The notes beneath the pieces are model-generated. The model did no database searches. It saw only the letters and a list, made by a program, of their open reading frames with translations, and was not told where the DNA came from. The translations under genes were made by a program, and so were the position numbers. Below are positions 16,435-24,206 of a DNA stretch of 58,257 nt, piece after piece. Each line of letters begins with the position of its first letter. Position 1 is the first letter of the stretch. Location: contig CACWPQ010000019.1 in assembly GCA_902762805.1 (NCBI GenBank), positions 1-58,257 of the forward strand, given 5' to 3'. The stretch comes from an uncultured Bacteroidota bacterium (GTDB lineage: Bacteria; Bacteroidota; Bacteroidia; Bacteroidales; P3).

Positions 16435-16442
16435 CAAAAGTA
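16435..16442 (-). promoter_or_regulatory. -7 element for the DUF6266 gene
   Basis: TACTTTTG on the minus strand followed by CAACCG. No clear TTTG at the expected upstream distance. It would give a leader of about 135 nt. Confidence 0.45.
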
Positions 16443-16548
16443 CACCCTTCTCCGCGCCCCCACCGCACTACAATGCACTACCACCCCCGGCCCGGTCGGT
16501 CATCCAACTGGGCCTCAGCGTAATAAATACAATGCCTTGAAGTCTCCT

Positions 16549-17364
16549 TTAGCGTCCCCCGTAGCGCCCCATACTCCGTTTCAGCCGCTCGCTGTCATCG
16601 CCCAGCGGCAGATGCGCGTTGCGTATGTGCTCGCTGAATGGCCCCGTCGTGTGCACGAAGCATCCCAGCGCCCGCTCCCACATCTGCGCCTGTCCGCGGA
16701 ACAGCGTAGTCACCATCAGCTTGAACTCGTTCTTCTTCCCAGTCCACACCAGCGGCCCTTCCGGCGCCCGTCCCTCGCCCTTGCACACATAGCGCCACTC
16801 CGCTTCTCTAGTCTCCGGATGCAGGTATCCCCCCGCCACCAAGCCACGACACATGATATCCAGCGCCATATCGTCAGTCAGCAAATCGAAATGCGGCAGC
16901 ATTCGCCCCGCACGTCCGCGCGTCGGCTTCCCCTCCCCACGCCCCAGCAGCGCCAACCCCTCCTCCAGTCGTCCTACACGCTCCTCCACAAGCTCGCGCA
17001 GGTGATGCCACAACACATAGGCCGCACACACCTCCCCGCTCCATCTCTCCCACAGCCCTCCCTCCTGCCTCTCTACCAGGCTCTTCACACTCCCCGCCGT
17101 CGCCACCTCCATGTACGGGTCGCAGACTCCCATCGCATGGAAGAACGCCACCCCCGCACGCCCATCCACCTGCTCCGGCACGCCTCGTGCTGCACCCTCC
17201 TCTGCCATCTTCGCCAGCAGACGACGCAGCGCACGCACACGCTCCTCGTCGTCACGCGCCTCTCGTTCCACATAATCTGCCAACTCCGCCATACGCACCA
17301 CCTCCAGCTCCAGCCATTCTGCACCCACAACTGCATTCATCTCCCTGTCCGATCCTTCTTTCAT
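16549..17364 (-). CDS. Hypothetical protein
   Basis: 271 residues, not recognised. The N-terminal half is helical, Glu/Arg/Ala-rich (LADYVEREARDDEERVRALR) and charged; there is no signal peptide or membrane segment. The C-terminal part has several Trp and Tyr (GGYLHPETREAEWRYV; LVWTGKKNEFKLMVTTLF), which loosely recalls proteins of Bacteroides mobile elements, but I cannot name a family. It is leftward like the DUF6266 gene downstream of it; the 255-nt gap argues for separate transcripts. It lies directly beside tRNA-Leu, a common insertion spot, though no att repeats are visible. Confidence 0.6.
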   Translation of the reverse strand: MKEGSDREMNAVVGAEWLELEVVRMAELADYVEREARDDEERVRALRRLLAKMAEEGAARGVPEQVDGRAGVAFFHAMGVCDPYMEVATAGSVKSLVERQEGGLWERWSGEVCAAYVLWHHLRELVEERVGRLEEGLALLGRGEGKPTRGRAGRMLPHFDLLTDDMALDIMCRGLVAGGYLHPETREAEWRYVCKGEGRAPEGPLVWTGKKNEFKLMVTTLFRGQAQMWERALGCFVHTTGPFSEHIRNAHLPLGDDSERLKRSMGRYGGR

Positions 17365-17407
17365 AATGTTTTTCTTTTTCTTCTGTTATTGATTTTTTCA
17401 TAAAAAC

Positions 17408-17436
17408 AAAGGGTGCTGATTGAATCAGCACCCTTT
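17408..17436 (-). terminator. Terminator for tRNA-Leu
   Basis: A perfect 13-bp stem (AAAGGGTGCTGAT with its complement) and a 3-nt loop. Read leftward from the tRNA it is followed by TTTGTTTTTA. Confidence 0.85.
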
Positions 17437-17438
17437 CG

Positions 17439-17521
17439 TACCCCGGGTGGGACTTGAACCCACACGCCCTTGCGAGCAACAGATTTTGAGTCTATCGTGT
17501 CTACCATTCCACCACCAGGGC
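17439..17521 (-). tRNA. tRNA-Leu (anticodon CAA)
   Basis: 83 nt on the minus strand, from GCCCTGGTGGTGGAATGG to CCCACCCGGGGTA. The anticodon loop CTCAAAATC gives CAA, and the long variable arm (TTGCTCGCAAGGGCG) fits a class II tRNA. T-loop GGTTCAAGTCC is normal. CCA is not encoded. G1 pairs with U72 as a wobble. Confidence 0.93.
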
Positions 17522-17538
17522 AGTCGTGAAATCGGGTG

Positions 17539-17569
17539 CAAAAGTACTAACTTTTTCCGACATGGCAAA
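17539..17569 (-). promoter_or_regulatory. tRNA-Leu promoter
   Basis: Minus strand: TTTG (17569-17566), 19-nt spacer, TACTTTTG (17546-17539). The block is nearly identical to the tRNA-Ser promoter at 25167-25197, including the spacer word CATGTCGGAAAA. Confidence 0.8.
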
Positions 17570-17577
17570 AAGTTTTT

Positions 17578-17608
17578 TTTGTCAGTCGTGTAAAAAAGTG
17601 TATCTTTG
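17578..17608 (+). promoter_or_regulatory. prs promoter
   Basis: TTTG at 17578-17581, 19-nt spacer, TATCTTTG at 17601-17608. It is divergent from, and only about 9 nt away from, the tRNA-Leu promoter. Leader to the prs ATG about 60 nt. Confidence 0.8.
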
Positions 17609-17671
17609 CACTCACAATTATGGGGTCGGACAGGCCTCTGAAATGGACGAAATAAATTATAAATCAATAAG

Positions 17672-18661
17672 ATGATGAACAATATGCGTTCCGACAAGGT
17701 ATTTATATTTGCCGGTCGGGCAACCGAAAACCTGGCACGCCGTGTGGCGGAAATCTATGGCATTCCGCTCGGCAATTCGACAGTTTTCCAGTACGCCGAC
17801 GGCGAATTTCAGCCTTCCTATGAGGAGACCATCCGCGGCGGCATCGTGTTCATCATCCAGAGCACCATCCCGCCGACCGACAACCTCTTCGAACTGCTGA
17901 TGATGATCGACGCCGCCAAGCGCGCCTCGGCTCAGAAGATAGTGGCCGTTATCCCTTATTATGGATTCGCGCGCCAGGACCGCAAGGACAAACCCCATGT
18001 GCCCATCGCGTCGAAGCTCATCGCCGACATGATCACCGTGGCCGGCGTGGACCGCATCATCGCCATGGACCTCCATGCCGACCAGATTCAGGCTTTCTTC
18101 AACGTGCCTGTGGATCACCTCTTCGGCTCCAGCGTCTTCATGCCCTATATCCGCGAGAAGTTCGACATCGAGGATGTCCTCTTCGCCAGCCCCGACATGG
18201 GCGGCAGCAAGCGCGCAGGCATCTATGCCAAGACGCTGAACAACAGCTTCGTCATCTGCTACAAGCACCGCTCCAAGCCCAACGAAATCGGCGAGATGCG
18301 TCTCATCGGCGATGTGCAGGACAAGCACGTCATCCTGCTGGACGACATCATCGACACCGGCTCCACCATCTGCAAGGCCGCCGGCATCATCAAGGAGAGC
18401 GGCGCCAAGAGCGTGCGCGCCATGATCACCCACCCGGTGCTCAGCGGCAATGCCATCGAGAAGGTGGAAGCTTCGGAACTGGAGGAGCTTGTGGTGACCG
18501 ACACCATCCCCCTGAGGCGCGAGAGCAGCAAGATTCATGTGCTGAGCTGCGACTGGCTGCTGGCCGAGGCCATACGCCGCGTGGTGAACTACGAAAGCCT
18601 CGACAACCTCTACGAGACCACCCTCCACCGCAAGGGTGTCATCAGGAGAATGAACGAATAG
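17672..18661 (+). CDS. prs: Ribose-phosphate pyrophosphokinase
   Basis: 329 residues. Makes PRPP from ribose-5-phosphate and ATP for nucleotide, His and Trp synthesis. Shows YADGEFQPSYEETIRG (near 42-57), the flexible-loop segment YGFARQDRKDKPHVPIASKL (near 97-116), DLHADQIQAFF (near 130), SPDMGGSKRAG and the PRPP loop VILLDDIIDTGSTICKA (near 222-238). ATG at 17672 is taken, but the second or third Met (MRSDKVFIFAGRA) could equally be the true start. It stands alone with its own promoter; rplY follows after 79 nt containing a small hairpin. Confidence 0.95.
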   Translation: MMNNMRSDKVFIFAGRATENLARRVAEIYGIPLGNSTVFQYADGEFQPSYEETIRGGIVFIIQSTIPPTDNLFELLMMIDAAKRASAQKIVAVIPYYGFARQDRKDKPHVPIASKLIADMITVAGVDRIIAMDLHADQIQAFFNVPVDHLFGSSVFMPYIREKFDIEDVLFASPDMGGSKRAGIYAKTLNNSFVICYKHRSKPNEIGEMRLIGDVQDKHVILLDDIIDTGSTICKAAGIIKESGAKSVRAMITHPVLSGNAIEKVEASELEELVVTDTIPLRRESSKIHVLSCDWLLAEAIRRVVNYESLDNLYETTLHRKGVIRRMNE

Positions 18662-18675
18662 AAAGGAAAACAGGA

Positions 18676-18698
18676 ACTGTAGCCATAGTGGCTACAGT
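18676..18698 (+). promoter_or_regulatory. Hairpin between prs and rplY
   Basis: A perfect 10-bp stem, ACTGTAGCCA with TGGCTACAGT, and a 3-nt loop. No T run follows, so it is more likely an RNA processing or leader structure for rplY than a terminator. Confidence 0.45.
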
Positions 18699-18740
18699 AA
18701 CTATAAATTCATCATTAACAACCAAAAACAAACAAAAAAA

Positions 18741-19322
18741 ATGAGAGTAGTATCAATGAGCGGTTCTCTCCGCGAGAACGTAGGGAAAAAGGATGCTAAG
18801 GCTCTGCGCCGCGAGGACAAAGTGCCCTGCGTCATGTACGGCAAAGGCGAGCAGGTGATGTTCAGCGTCGACCAGAAGGCCTTCCAGCGCATTCTGTTCA
18901 ACCCCGAACCCTGCTTCGTGAGCATCGACATGAACGGCACCGTCCGCAAGGCCATGCTGAAGGACATCGATTTCCACCCCGTAACCGACATCGTCTACCA
19001 CGCTGACTTCTATGAGCTGAGCGACGACAAGCCCATCGTGATGTCCATCCCCGTCCACACCACTGGCACCTCGAAGGGTGTCATGAAGGGCGGCAAGCTG
19101 GTCTACAAGCAGAAGCGCCTCAAGGTGAAGGCCCTGCCCGCCGACATGCCCAGTGAGATTATGCTCGACATCACCAACCTCGACGTCGCCCAGCGCATCC
19201 GCGTGCAGGAGATTGCCACCGACAAGTACGAGATCCTCAACCCCAAGAGCAGCGAGGTGATCAACGTCGTCAGCACCCGCGCCAGCGCCACCGCCGCTAC
19301 CAGCGAAGAGGCTGCCGAATAA
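18741..19322 (+). CDS. rplY: 50S ribosomal protein L25 (CTC form)
   Basis: 193 residues: an N-terminal 5S-rRNA-binding L25 domain (1-90, SGSLRENVGKKDAKALRRED ... VPCVMYG) plus the C-terminal beta domain of the TL5/CTC long form (about 95-180), then an Ala/Thr/Ser/Glu tail. It binds 5S rRNA in the large ribosomal subunit. ATG at 18741 follows an A-rich leader. A strong terminator hairpin (19352-19383) lies just past the stop, inside the first codons of the following frame. Confidence 0.93.
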   Translation: MRVVSMSGSLRENVGKKDAKALRREDKVPCVMYGKGEQVMFSVDQKAFQRILFNPEPCFVSIDMNGTVRKAMLKDIDFHPVTDIVYHADFYELSDDKPIVMSIPVHTTGTSKGVMKGGKLVYKQKRLKVKALPADMPSEIMLDITNLDVAQRIRVQEIATDKYEILNPKSSEVINVVSTRASATAATSEEAAE

Positions 19323-19330
19323 GCACCCCT

Positions 19331-19912
19331 ATGACGAGAACATTCAAACGAGGCTTCCTGCTAATAGCGGGAAGCCTTTTTTGCTTTGCGCTGGCCGCGC
19401 AGCCCAAGTTCGACGGCGGCATGATGGTGCATACGGGATACCTCGCGGCCACATTGCCCGCCAAGAACCACGAGGCTTCGGGCATGCCCTTCGGCATTGG
19501 CGGCACGATGCGCTTCCATGTGGGCAGCCTGCTGCGTGTGGGCGGCGAGGGGTTCATCACCACGCTGAGCCTGATGGACAACGGGAGCTATGTGCGCATC
19601 GGATGGGGAGGGGTGGTGGCCGAACTGCGCTGGCGCCTGGGATGTTGGCACCCCTTCTTCGGCTGCACGCTGGGCGGTGGCTCGGCCACGACGCTGCTGA
19701 TGTTCGACGGTTCGACCGGCGACTGGGACGCCGAGCCCGATGTGGTGATGCACAGCGAGAGCTTCATGCTGGCTGACCCGCACATCGGCCTTGAATACGC
19801 GCTGACGGAGCGCATACACCTCACCTCGCGCCTCTCGTACCTGACGCCGTTGAAGCGTGTCGACGTGCCGACGGGGCCGCGGGTGTTCCTGGGATTTGTG
19901 TTTGCCCACTAG
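19331..19912 (+). CDS. Small outer-membrane-type secreted protein
   Basis: 193 residues. Signal peptide at 1-24 (RGFLLIAGSLFCFALAAQ). The mature part has alternating hydrophobic strands rich in Gly and aromatics (FHVGSLLRVGGEGFITTLSL; GVVAELRWRLG), and ends with a strand to a terminal aromatic/His (RVFLGFVFAH), resembling a small eight-stranded beta-barrel. No named family is certain. The start lies 8 nt after rplY, but an intrinsic terminator is embedded in the signal-peptide codons, so expression may depend on readthrough. The last 4 nt overlap the convergent acyltransferase gene. Confidence 0.62.
   Translation: MTRTFKRGFLLIAGSLFCFALAAQPKFDGGMMVHTGYLAATLPAKNHEASGMPFGIGGTMRFHVGSLLRVGGEGFITTLSLMDNGSYVRIGWGGVVAELRWRLGCWHPFFGCTLGGGSATTLLMFDGSTGDWDAEPDVVMHSESFMLADPHIGLEYALTERIHLTSRLSYLTPLKRVDVPTGPRVFLGFVFAH
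19352..19383 (+). terminator. rplY terminator embedded in the next gene
   Basis: Stem AGGCTTCCTGCT with AGCGGGAAGCCT (12 pairs including one G-T), 3-nt loop, followed by six T (19378-19383). It falls within codons 8-18 of the secreted-protein frame that starts at 19331. Confidence 0.85.
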
Positions 19913-20484
19913 GGCTGCTGCATGGAGATGACGCGGCAGGGGTTGCCGGCGGCGTTGGCATAGGCAGGTATGTCCTTGACCACCACCGAGCCTGCGCCTA
20001 TCACAGCGTGGTCGCCGATGTGCACGTTGCCGATGATGCTTACGCCGCAGCCTAGGAAAACATGGTCGCCCAGCACGGGCTGCTCCTCGTGGCGGTTGTC
20101 GCCCTTGTTGCCAATGGTGGTGAACTGGCGGATATCCAGGTAGTTGCCCACTTTGCAGTTGCTGAATACGATGCCGCCGCAGCTCAGGTGGCTGATGCGC
20201 AGGCCGTAGCCGGTGGTGAAGGGCGGTATCTCGAGGCGGTAGCGTTTGGTGAGGCGTGTGTAGCGCAGGCGCCAGTAGCCGCACAGCAGCTTGTGCAGCG
20301 GCGACCGGCGGCTGTTGTTGATGTAGTACTCCAGGTGGCGCAGCGCCTTGAGGAAGCGCCATGCCGAGTAGCCACCGATGTCTTTCATCCGGGCTTTGAG
20401 TATTTGGCTGCATGAGAGGTTGCCGAGATTCACTCGGCGGTCTTCGGCCAGATAGTGGCGCAGGTCTTCGCGGGTCTGTATCAT
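19909..20484 (-). CDS. Hexapeptide-repeat acyltransferase (serine acetyltransferase-like)
   Basis: 191 residues from ATG 20484 (MIQTREDLRHYLAEDRRVNL); the longer reading starts with TTG and overlaps era, so it is less likely. N-terminal helices (1-85) precede a left-handed beta-helix from about 95: GLRISHLSCGGIVFSN, LDIRQFTTIGNKGD, VFLGCGVSIIGNVHIGDHAV, IGAGSVVVKDIPAYANAAG. This order is typical of CysE-like and polysaccharide O-acetyltransferases. The N-terminal CysE helices are incomplete, so a sugar or LPS substrate is more likely than serine. It begins 10 nt after era and is probably cotranscribed with it. Confidence 0.82.
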   Translation of the reverse strand: MIQTREDLRHYLAEDRRVNLGNLSCSQILKARMKDIGGYSAWRFLKALRHLEYYINNSRRSPLHKLLCGYWRLRYTRLTKRYRLEIPPFTTGYGLRISHLSCGGIVFSNCKVGNYLDIRQFTTIGNKGDNRHEEQPVLGDHVFLGCGVSIIGNVHIGDHAVIGAGSVVVKDIPAYANAAGNPCRVISMQQP

Positions 20485-20494
20485 GGCTGTGGGG

Positions 20495-21379
20495 TTAGTC
20501 TTCAATGGCGTAGCCGAAACTCTTCAGGGCGCGGTCGCTGTTGCGCCAGTCCTTCAGCACCTTGATGTGCAGGCTGAGGAAGCACTTCTTGCCGGTGAAC
20601 TCCTCGATATCCTTGCGCGCCTCAGTGCCCAGCTTCTTGATGGCCTTGCCTTGGTGGCCGATGAGGATAGCTTTCTGGCTCTCGCGTTCGACGTAGATGA
20701 GGCACGAGATGTTGTCGATGCCGTCTTTCTCCTCGTAGGCTTCCACCGCCACCTCGCAGCTGTAGGGTATCTCTTTCTGATAGTAGAGGAGTATTTTTTC
20801 GCGCACTATCTCGCTGACGAAGAAGCGCATGGAGCGGTCGGTGAGCTCGTCTTTGGGAAAGTAGGCGGGGTGTTCGGGCAGGAGGCGGAGGATGTGGTCG
20901 AAGATGAGGTCGATGTTGAAGCGCTCGGTGGCGGAGCAGGGGATGACCGTGGCGCGCGGTATCTCGCGCTGCCAGTGGGCGATGCGCTCCTCGACGGTGG
21001 CTTGGTTGGAGAGGTCTATCTTGTTGATGATGACCAGCACGGGGGTGTCCGAGCGGCGCACGCGCTCCATGACGGCCTCGTTTTTCACCGGCGCCCCTTT
21101 CTCGGTGACCAGCAGGAAGAGGTCGGCGTCCTGCAGGGCGGTGCCGATGAAGCCGAGCATCTGCTCGTGGAGCTTGTTGGCGGGGTTGACGATGCCGGGG
21201 GTGTCGGTGTAGACAATCTGGAAGTCGGGCCCGTTGACGATGCCCATCACGCGCTTGCGCGTGGTCTGCGCCTTGGAGGTGATGATGCTGAGCTTCTCGC
21301 CCACCAGGGCGTTCATGAGGGTCGACTTGCCGACGTTGGGGTTGCCGATGATGTTTACAAATCCAGCGCGATGCGTCAT
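20495..21379 (-). CDS. era: GTPase Era
   Basis: 294 residues from ATG 21379 (MTHRAGFVNIIGNPNVGKST). G1 GNPNVGKS (13-20), G2 in TTRKRVMGI, G3 DTPGI, G4 NKID and a C-terminal KH domain (about 205-285, LIGHQGKAIKKLGTEARKDI) are all present. Era binds 16S rRNA near its 3' end during 30S assembly. A longer upstream frame is low-complexity shadow sequence and was not used. The gene lies 1 nt after the stop of the YD-rich gene. Confidence 0.95.
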   Translation of the reverse strand: MTHRAGFVNIIGNPNVGKSTLMNALVGEKLSIITSKAQTTRKRVMGIVNGPDFQIVYTDTPGIVNPANKLHEQMLGFIGTALQDADLFLLVTEKGAPVKNEAVMERVRRSDTPVLVIINKIDLSNQATVEERIAHWQREIPRATVIPCSATERFNIDLIFDHILRLLPEHPAYFPKDELTDRSMRFFVSEIVREKILLYYQKEIPYSCEVAVEAYEEKDGIDNISCLIYVERESQKAILIGHQGKAIKKLGTEARKDIEEFTGKKCFLSLHIKVLKDWRNSDRALKSFGYAIED

Positions 21380-21380
21380 G

Positions 21381-22160
21381 CTAGAAATAATCGATGGTGC
21401 GGACGGTTGTGAAGGTGGGGTAGCGGCGGTCGCCCTGCACCTCGAATTCGGTGCAGCGGATCCAGTTGCCGTGGCTGTCGTACTCGCGTTCGTAGAGGGT
21501 GACGAACATTTCGGGTTCGGCTTCGGTGTAGTCGTAGAGGGTGTAGCTGACGGGCTGGCCCTGGGCGTCGTACTCCCAGCGCTTCTCTTGTATCTTCTGC
21601 TTGGAGCGGTCGTAGATGATGGCTTTGTTGATGGTGCCGTTGGCGTTGAAGAGGTATTTCTCGCGGCGGAAGATTTCGTTGACGTGGTCGTTGTAGGAGC
21701 GCTGGTCGATGCGGCCCTGGTTGTCGTGGTGGAGGCGGAGGCGGCTTTCGACCTGGCGCTCGGCGTCTTCGACATAGATTTCGACCAGCGTGTGGTCCTG
21801 GTCGTAGACGTAGTAGGTGCGGCCGATGACGCGGTCCTGGTTGTCGACCACATGCTCGAGGGTGGTCAGTCCGAAGCCGTCGTGCTTGTAGCGGGTGCGG
21901 AAGATGATGTCCTCGGCCACGGAGAGGTAGGTCTGGCTGCGTCGGTGGCCTTTTTGGTTGTATTCGGTGACGAGGTGCTCCAGTTGGTCGCCGCGGGCCA
22001 CGTTGTCGTTCTGGTCGTACATGGCTTCGTAGAGGACGGCGTCGACTTTTTTGACTGCGCCGCGCAGGCCGTCGTCCTGCAGGTCGTGTCCGCTTTGGGC
22101 GCCAGCGGTGAGCGGGAGGAGCGCGATGGCCACGATGGCCAGGAGGGTCTTTATCTTCAT
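21381..22160 (-). CDS. Secreted protein with YD/RHS-like strands
   Basis: 259 residues with a signal peptide (1-21, LLAIVAIALLPLTAGAQ). The mature part is a run of short beta strands with Tyr/Asp/Gly turns (YKHDGFGLTTLEHVVDNQDR, YYVYDQDHTLVEIYV, YDAQGQPVSYTLYDYTE, YDSHGNWIRCTEF), resembling the MORN/YD-type repeats of Bacteroidetes envelope proteins. It is expected to be periplasmic or surface exposed. It ends 1 nt before era and probably shares its transcript. Function unknown. No clear promoter of the TAnnTTTG type is seen upstream. Confidence 0.7.
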   Translation of the reverse strand: MKIKTLLAIVAIALLPLTAGAQSGHDLQDDGLRGAVKKVDAVLYEAMYDQNDNVARGDQLEHLVTEYNQKGHRRSQTYLSVAEDIIFRTRYKHDGFGLTTLEHVVDNQDRVIGRTYYVYDQDHTLVEIYVEDAERQVESRLRLHHDNQGRIDQRSYNDHVNEIFRREKYLFNANGTINKAIIYDRSKQKIQEKRWEYDAQGQPVSYTLYDYTEAEPEMFVTLYEREYDSHGNWIRCTEFEVQGDRRYPTFTTVRTIDYF

Positions 22161-22612
22161 CTTGGAGGTGTTGTTCGGTTTTCAGTTTTGTACGCGTAAC
22201 GTGTGGTTTAGTATATTATTGTATGGCGGGTGCGAAAAAAGTGCAAAATCGCCCTTCGGAAGCATGAAAATTTTTGCTCCAAAAGTGCGAAAAAGGCCGA
22301 TTTTTGTCCGATTACAAGTGGCTGATAATAAGTGGATAAGAAGTATCCTCTTCTTCCTCTCTTCTTCCTCTCCAGGGGACGCGAAGGGAGGGGGGCTGAA
22401 AGGCATATAACAATTATTAATTTATAAATTTGTAAAGTAACAAAAAATGCGACTTTGCCGCATTTTTTTTTATCTGCCGTTAATTTTGTAACCGCAATTT
22501 ATCAATTTATACTATCTTCAACGGATGCAACACCTGGTGTAAAATCAAATTATTTTTTGCGCGTGTGGGTTATTTTCTTATCTTTGCAGACGAAATAATT
22601 AAAGCAAGCTAG
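22161..22612. other. Intergenic region, 452 nt, between divergent genes
   Basis: No gene is supported. It holds an 11-nt repeat pair (TCTTCTTCCTC twice near 22349-22370), A/T-rich stretches with AAAAGTGCGAAAAA (the same word borders the rnfE hairpin), and a hairpin at 22442-22468 (AAAAATGCG with CGCATTTTT, 7-nt loop, T run) that looks like a terminator although no upstream gene on that strand needs one. A small RNA ending there is possible. Confidence 0.45.
22557..22586 (+). promoter_or_regulatory. Promoter of the sodium/solute symporter gene
   Basis: TTG at 22557-22559 within TTTTTTG, 19-nt spacer, TATCTTTG at 22579-22586, 26 nt before the ATG. Confidence 0.78.
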
Positions 22613-24187
22613 ATGGAACTGACTATACTGCTGTGTTTTGTGGCCTATACGGCATTGCTCTTCGGCGTGATGTGGCTGACGGGGCGGCGCGGGGCGACGG
22701 GCAACGAGGCCTTTTTCCGCGCGGGGCGGCGGTCGCCGTGGCCGGTGGTGGCCTACGGCATGGTGGGGGCATCGCTGAGCGGCGTCACCTTCATGTCGGT
22801 GCCCGGCGGCGTCTACAGCGGCGCCTGGACCTATATGCCGCTGGTGTTCGGCTATGTACTTGGCTATGCGGTGATTGCGCTGGTATTGCTGCCGCTCTAC
22901 TACCGCCTGAACCTAACCTCCATCTACACCTACCTCGAGCAGCGCTTCGGCGCGGCGAGCGAAAAGACGGGCGCCCTCTTCTTCATTGTCTCGCGCCTGC
23001 TGGGCTCGGCGCTGCGGATGTATCTGGTGGTGTTTGTGCTCTACGAGTTTGTGTTCCGCGCCTGGGGCGTGCCGTTCTGGGTGCCGGCGGTGGTGTTCAT
23101 CGCCATCATATTGCTCTACACTTTCCGCGGCGGCATCAAGACGGTGGTGTGGACGGACATGCTGCAGACCACCTTCCTGCTGGTGGCTGCCCTGGCCACG
23201 GTGGTGGCCATCCTCCACCGGCTGGACATGAGCTTCATGGACCTGATGCGCATCTCCCACGAACAGGGCCACACCCGCATGTTCGACACCGACCCCACGG
23301 CTCCCAAATTCTGGCTTAAACAGGTGGTGGCCGGCATGTTTATCACCATCACCATGACCGGCCTCGACCAGGATATGATGCAGAAAAACCTCACCTGCAA
23401 GACTTTGCGCGATGCGCAAAAGAATGTCATGACCTCCAGCCTGCTTTTCATCGTGGTCAATATCCTTTTCCTCTCGCTCGGCGCCGCCCTGCTGGCCTAC
23501 GCCGCGCAGACGGGCTTTGCCCTGCCGGTAGGCGAGGGTGGAGGAGTGGTGCCCGACAAGATTTTTCCCTCCATCGCCTTCAGTCTCAGCGGCTTCACTG
23601 CAGTATGCTTCGTGCTTGGCATGGTCGCCGCCGGCTATTCCTCGGCCGACGGCACCCTGACCGCCCTGACGACGACGTTCTGCTATGACTTTCTTAAGTT
23701 CGGAGGTCGGAGGTCGGAAGTCGGAGGTGAAAAGGGAGTGAAAGGGGGTGGAGGGACTAATGAGGAAGACGACACTATTGTCCTCTCACTCCCTTTCACT
23801 CCTCATCACTCCCTTTCACTCCCCAAGGTCACCGTGCGCCGCCTGGTTCATGTCTCGTTTGCGCTGCTTTATCTGCTGGTAATCATTGCTTTTCGTCCGT
23901 TCCACACGCAGAGCCTCATTGACACCCTCTTCGACGTGGCCGGCTTCACCTACGGTCCACTGCTAGGTCTCTACGCCTTCGGCCTCTTCACGCGGCGCGG
24001 TGTGCGCGACAGGGCGGTGCCGTGGATTGCCGTCGCCTCGCCAGTCATCTGCTATGTGTTGAAACTCAACGCCCCGCAGTGGTTCGGATACCATTTCGGA
24101 TTCGAGATACTGCTCCTCAACGGCCTCATCTCCTTCCTCCTGCTCCTCTGCTTCCCCAAAAAGAAAATCGTAACTCATAACTCATAA
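22613..24187 (+). CDS. Sodium/solute symporter (SSS family)
   Basis: 524 residues, about 13 hydrophobic segments, inner membrane. The N-terminal half carries SSS features: FFRAGRRSPWPVVAYGMVGA, SLSGVTFMSVPGGVYSGAW, and FRGGIKTVVWTDMLQT near 166-181. TMs around 240-350 include GLDQDMMQKNLTCKT and AAGYSSADGTLTALTTTF. Substrate cannot be told. A non-conserved loop (about 363-404) is built from heptad repeats and an inverted GGGAGTGAAAGGG pair. The C-terminus KKKIVTHNS is read from the AACTCAT array that runs on to the ribonuclease Z start. Confidence 0.88.
   Translation: MELTILLCFVAYTALLFGVMWLTGRRGATGNEAFFRAGRRSPWPVVAYGMVGASLSGVTFMSVPGGVYSGAWTYMPLVFGYVLGYAVIALVLLPLYYRLNLTSIYTYLEQRFGAASEKTGALFFIVSRLLGSALRMYLVVFVLYEFVFRAWGVPFWVPAVVFIAIILLYTFRGGIKTVVWTDMLQTTFLLVAALATVVAILHRLDMSFMDLMRISHEQGHTRMFDTDPTAPKFWLKQVVAGMFITITMTGLDQDMMQKNLTCKTLRDAQKNVMTSSLLFIVVNILFLSLGAALLAYAAQTGFALPVGEGGGVVPDKIFPSIAFSLSGFTAVCFVLGMVAAGYSSADGTLTALTTTFCYDFLKFGGRRSEVGGEKGVKGGGGTNEEDDTIVLSLPFTPHHSLSLPKVTVRRLVHVSFALLYLLVIIAFRPFHTQSLIDTLFDVAGFTYGPLLGLYAFGLFTRRGVRDRAVPWIAVASPVICYVLKLNAPQWFGYHFGFEILLLNGLISFLLLLCFPKKKIVTHNS
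23702..23729. repeat. Heptanucleotide repeat GGAGGTC inside the symporter gene
   Basis: GGAGGTC, GGAGGTC, GGAAGTC, GGAGGTG, in frame, encoding GGRRSEVGG in a loop. It is followed by GGGAGTGAAAGGG and, about 50 nt on, two copies of CACTCCCTTTCACTCC, its complement. Confidence 0.85.
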
Positions 24188-24206
24188 CTCATAACTCATA
24201 ACTCAT
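24172..24206. repeat. Heptanucleotide repeat AACTCAT (5 perfect units)
   Basis: Five exact AACTCAT units from 24172 up to the base before the ribonuclease Z ATG at 24207. The symporter stop codon lies in the second unit, so the array encodes the last residues of one protein and the whole spacer of the next. Confidence 0.95.

Noticed and set aside
16294..17571. tRNA-linked integrative element next to tRNA-Leu
   Set aside because: The unknown gene and the DUF6266 gene beside tRNA-Leu suggested an island, but no integrase, no repeat of the tRNA 3' end and no sharp composition change were found.
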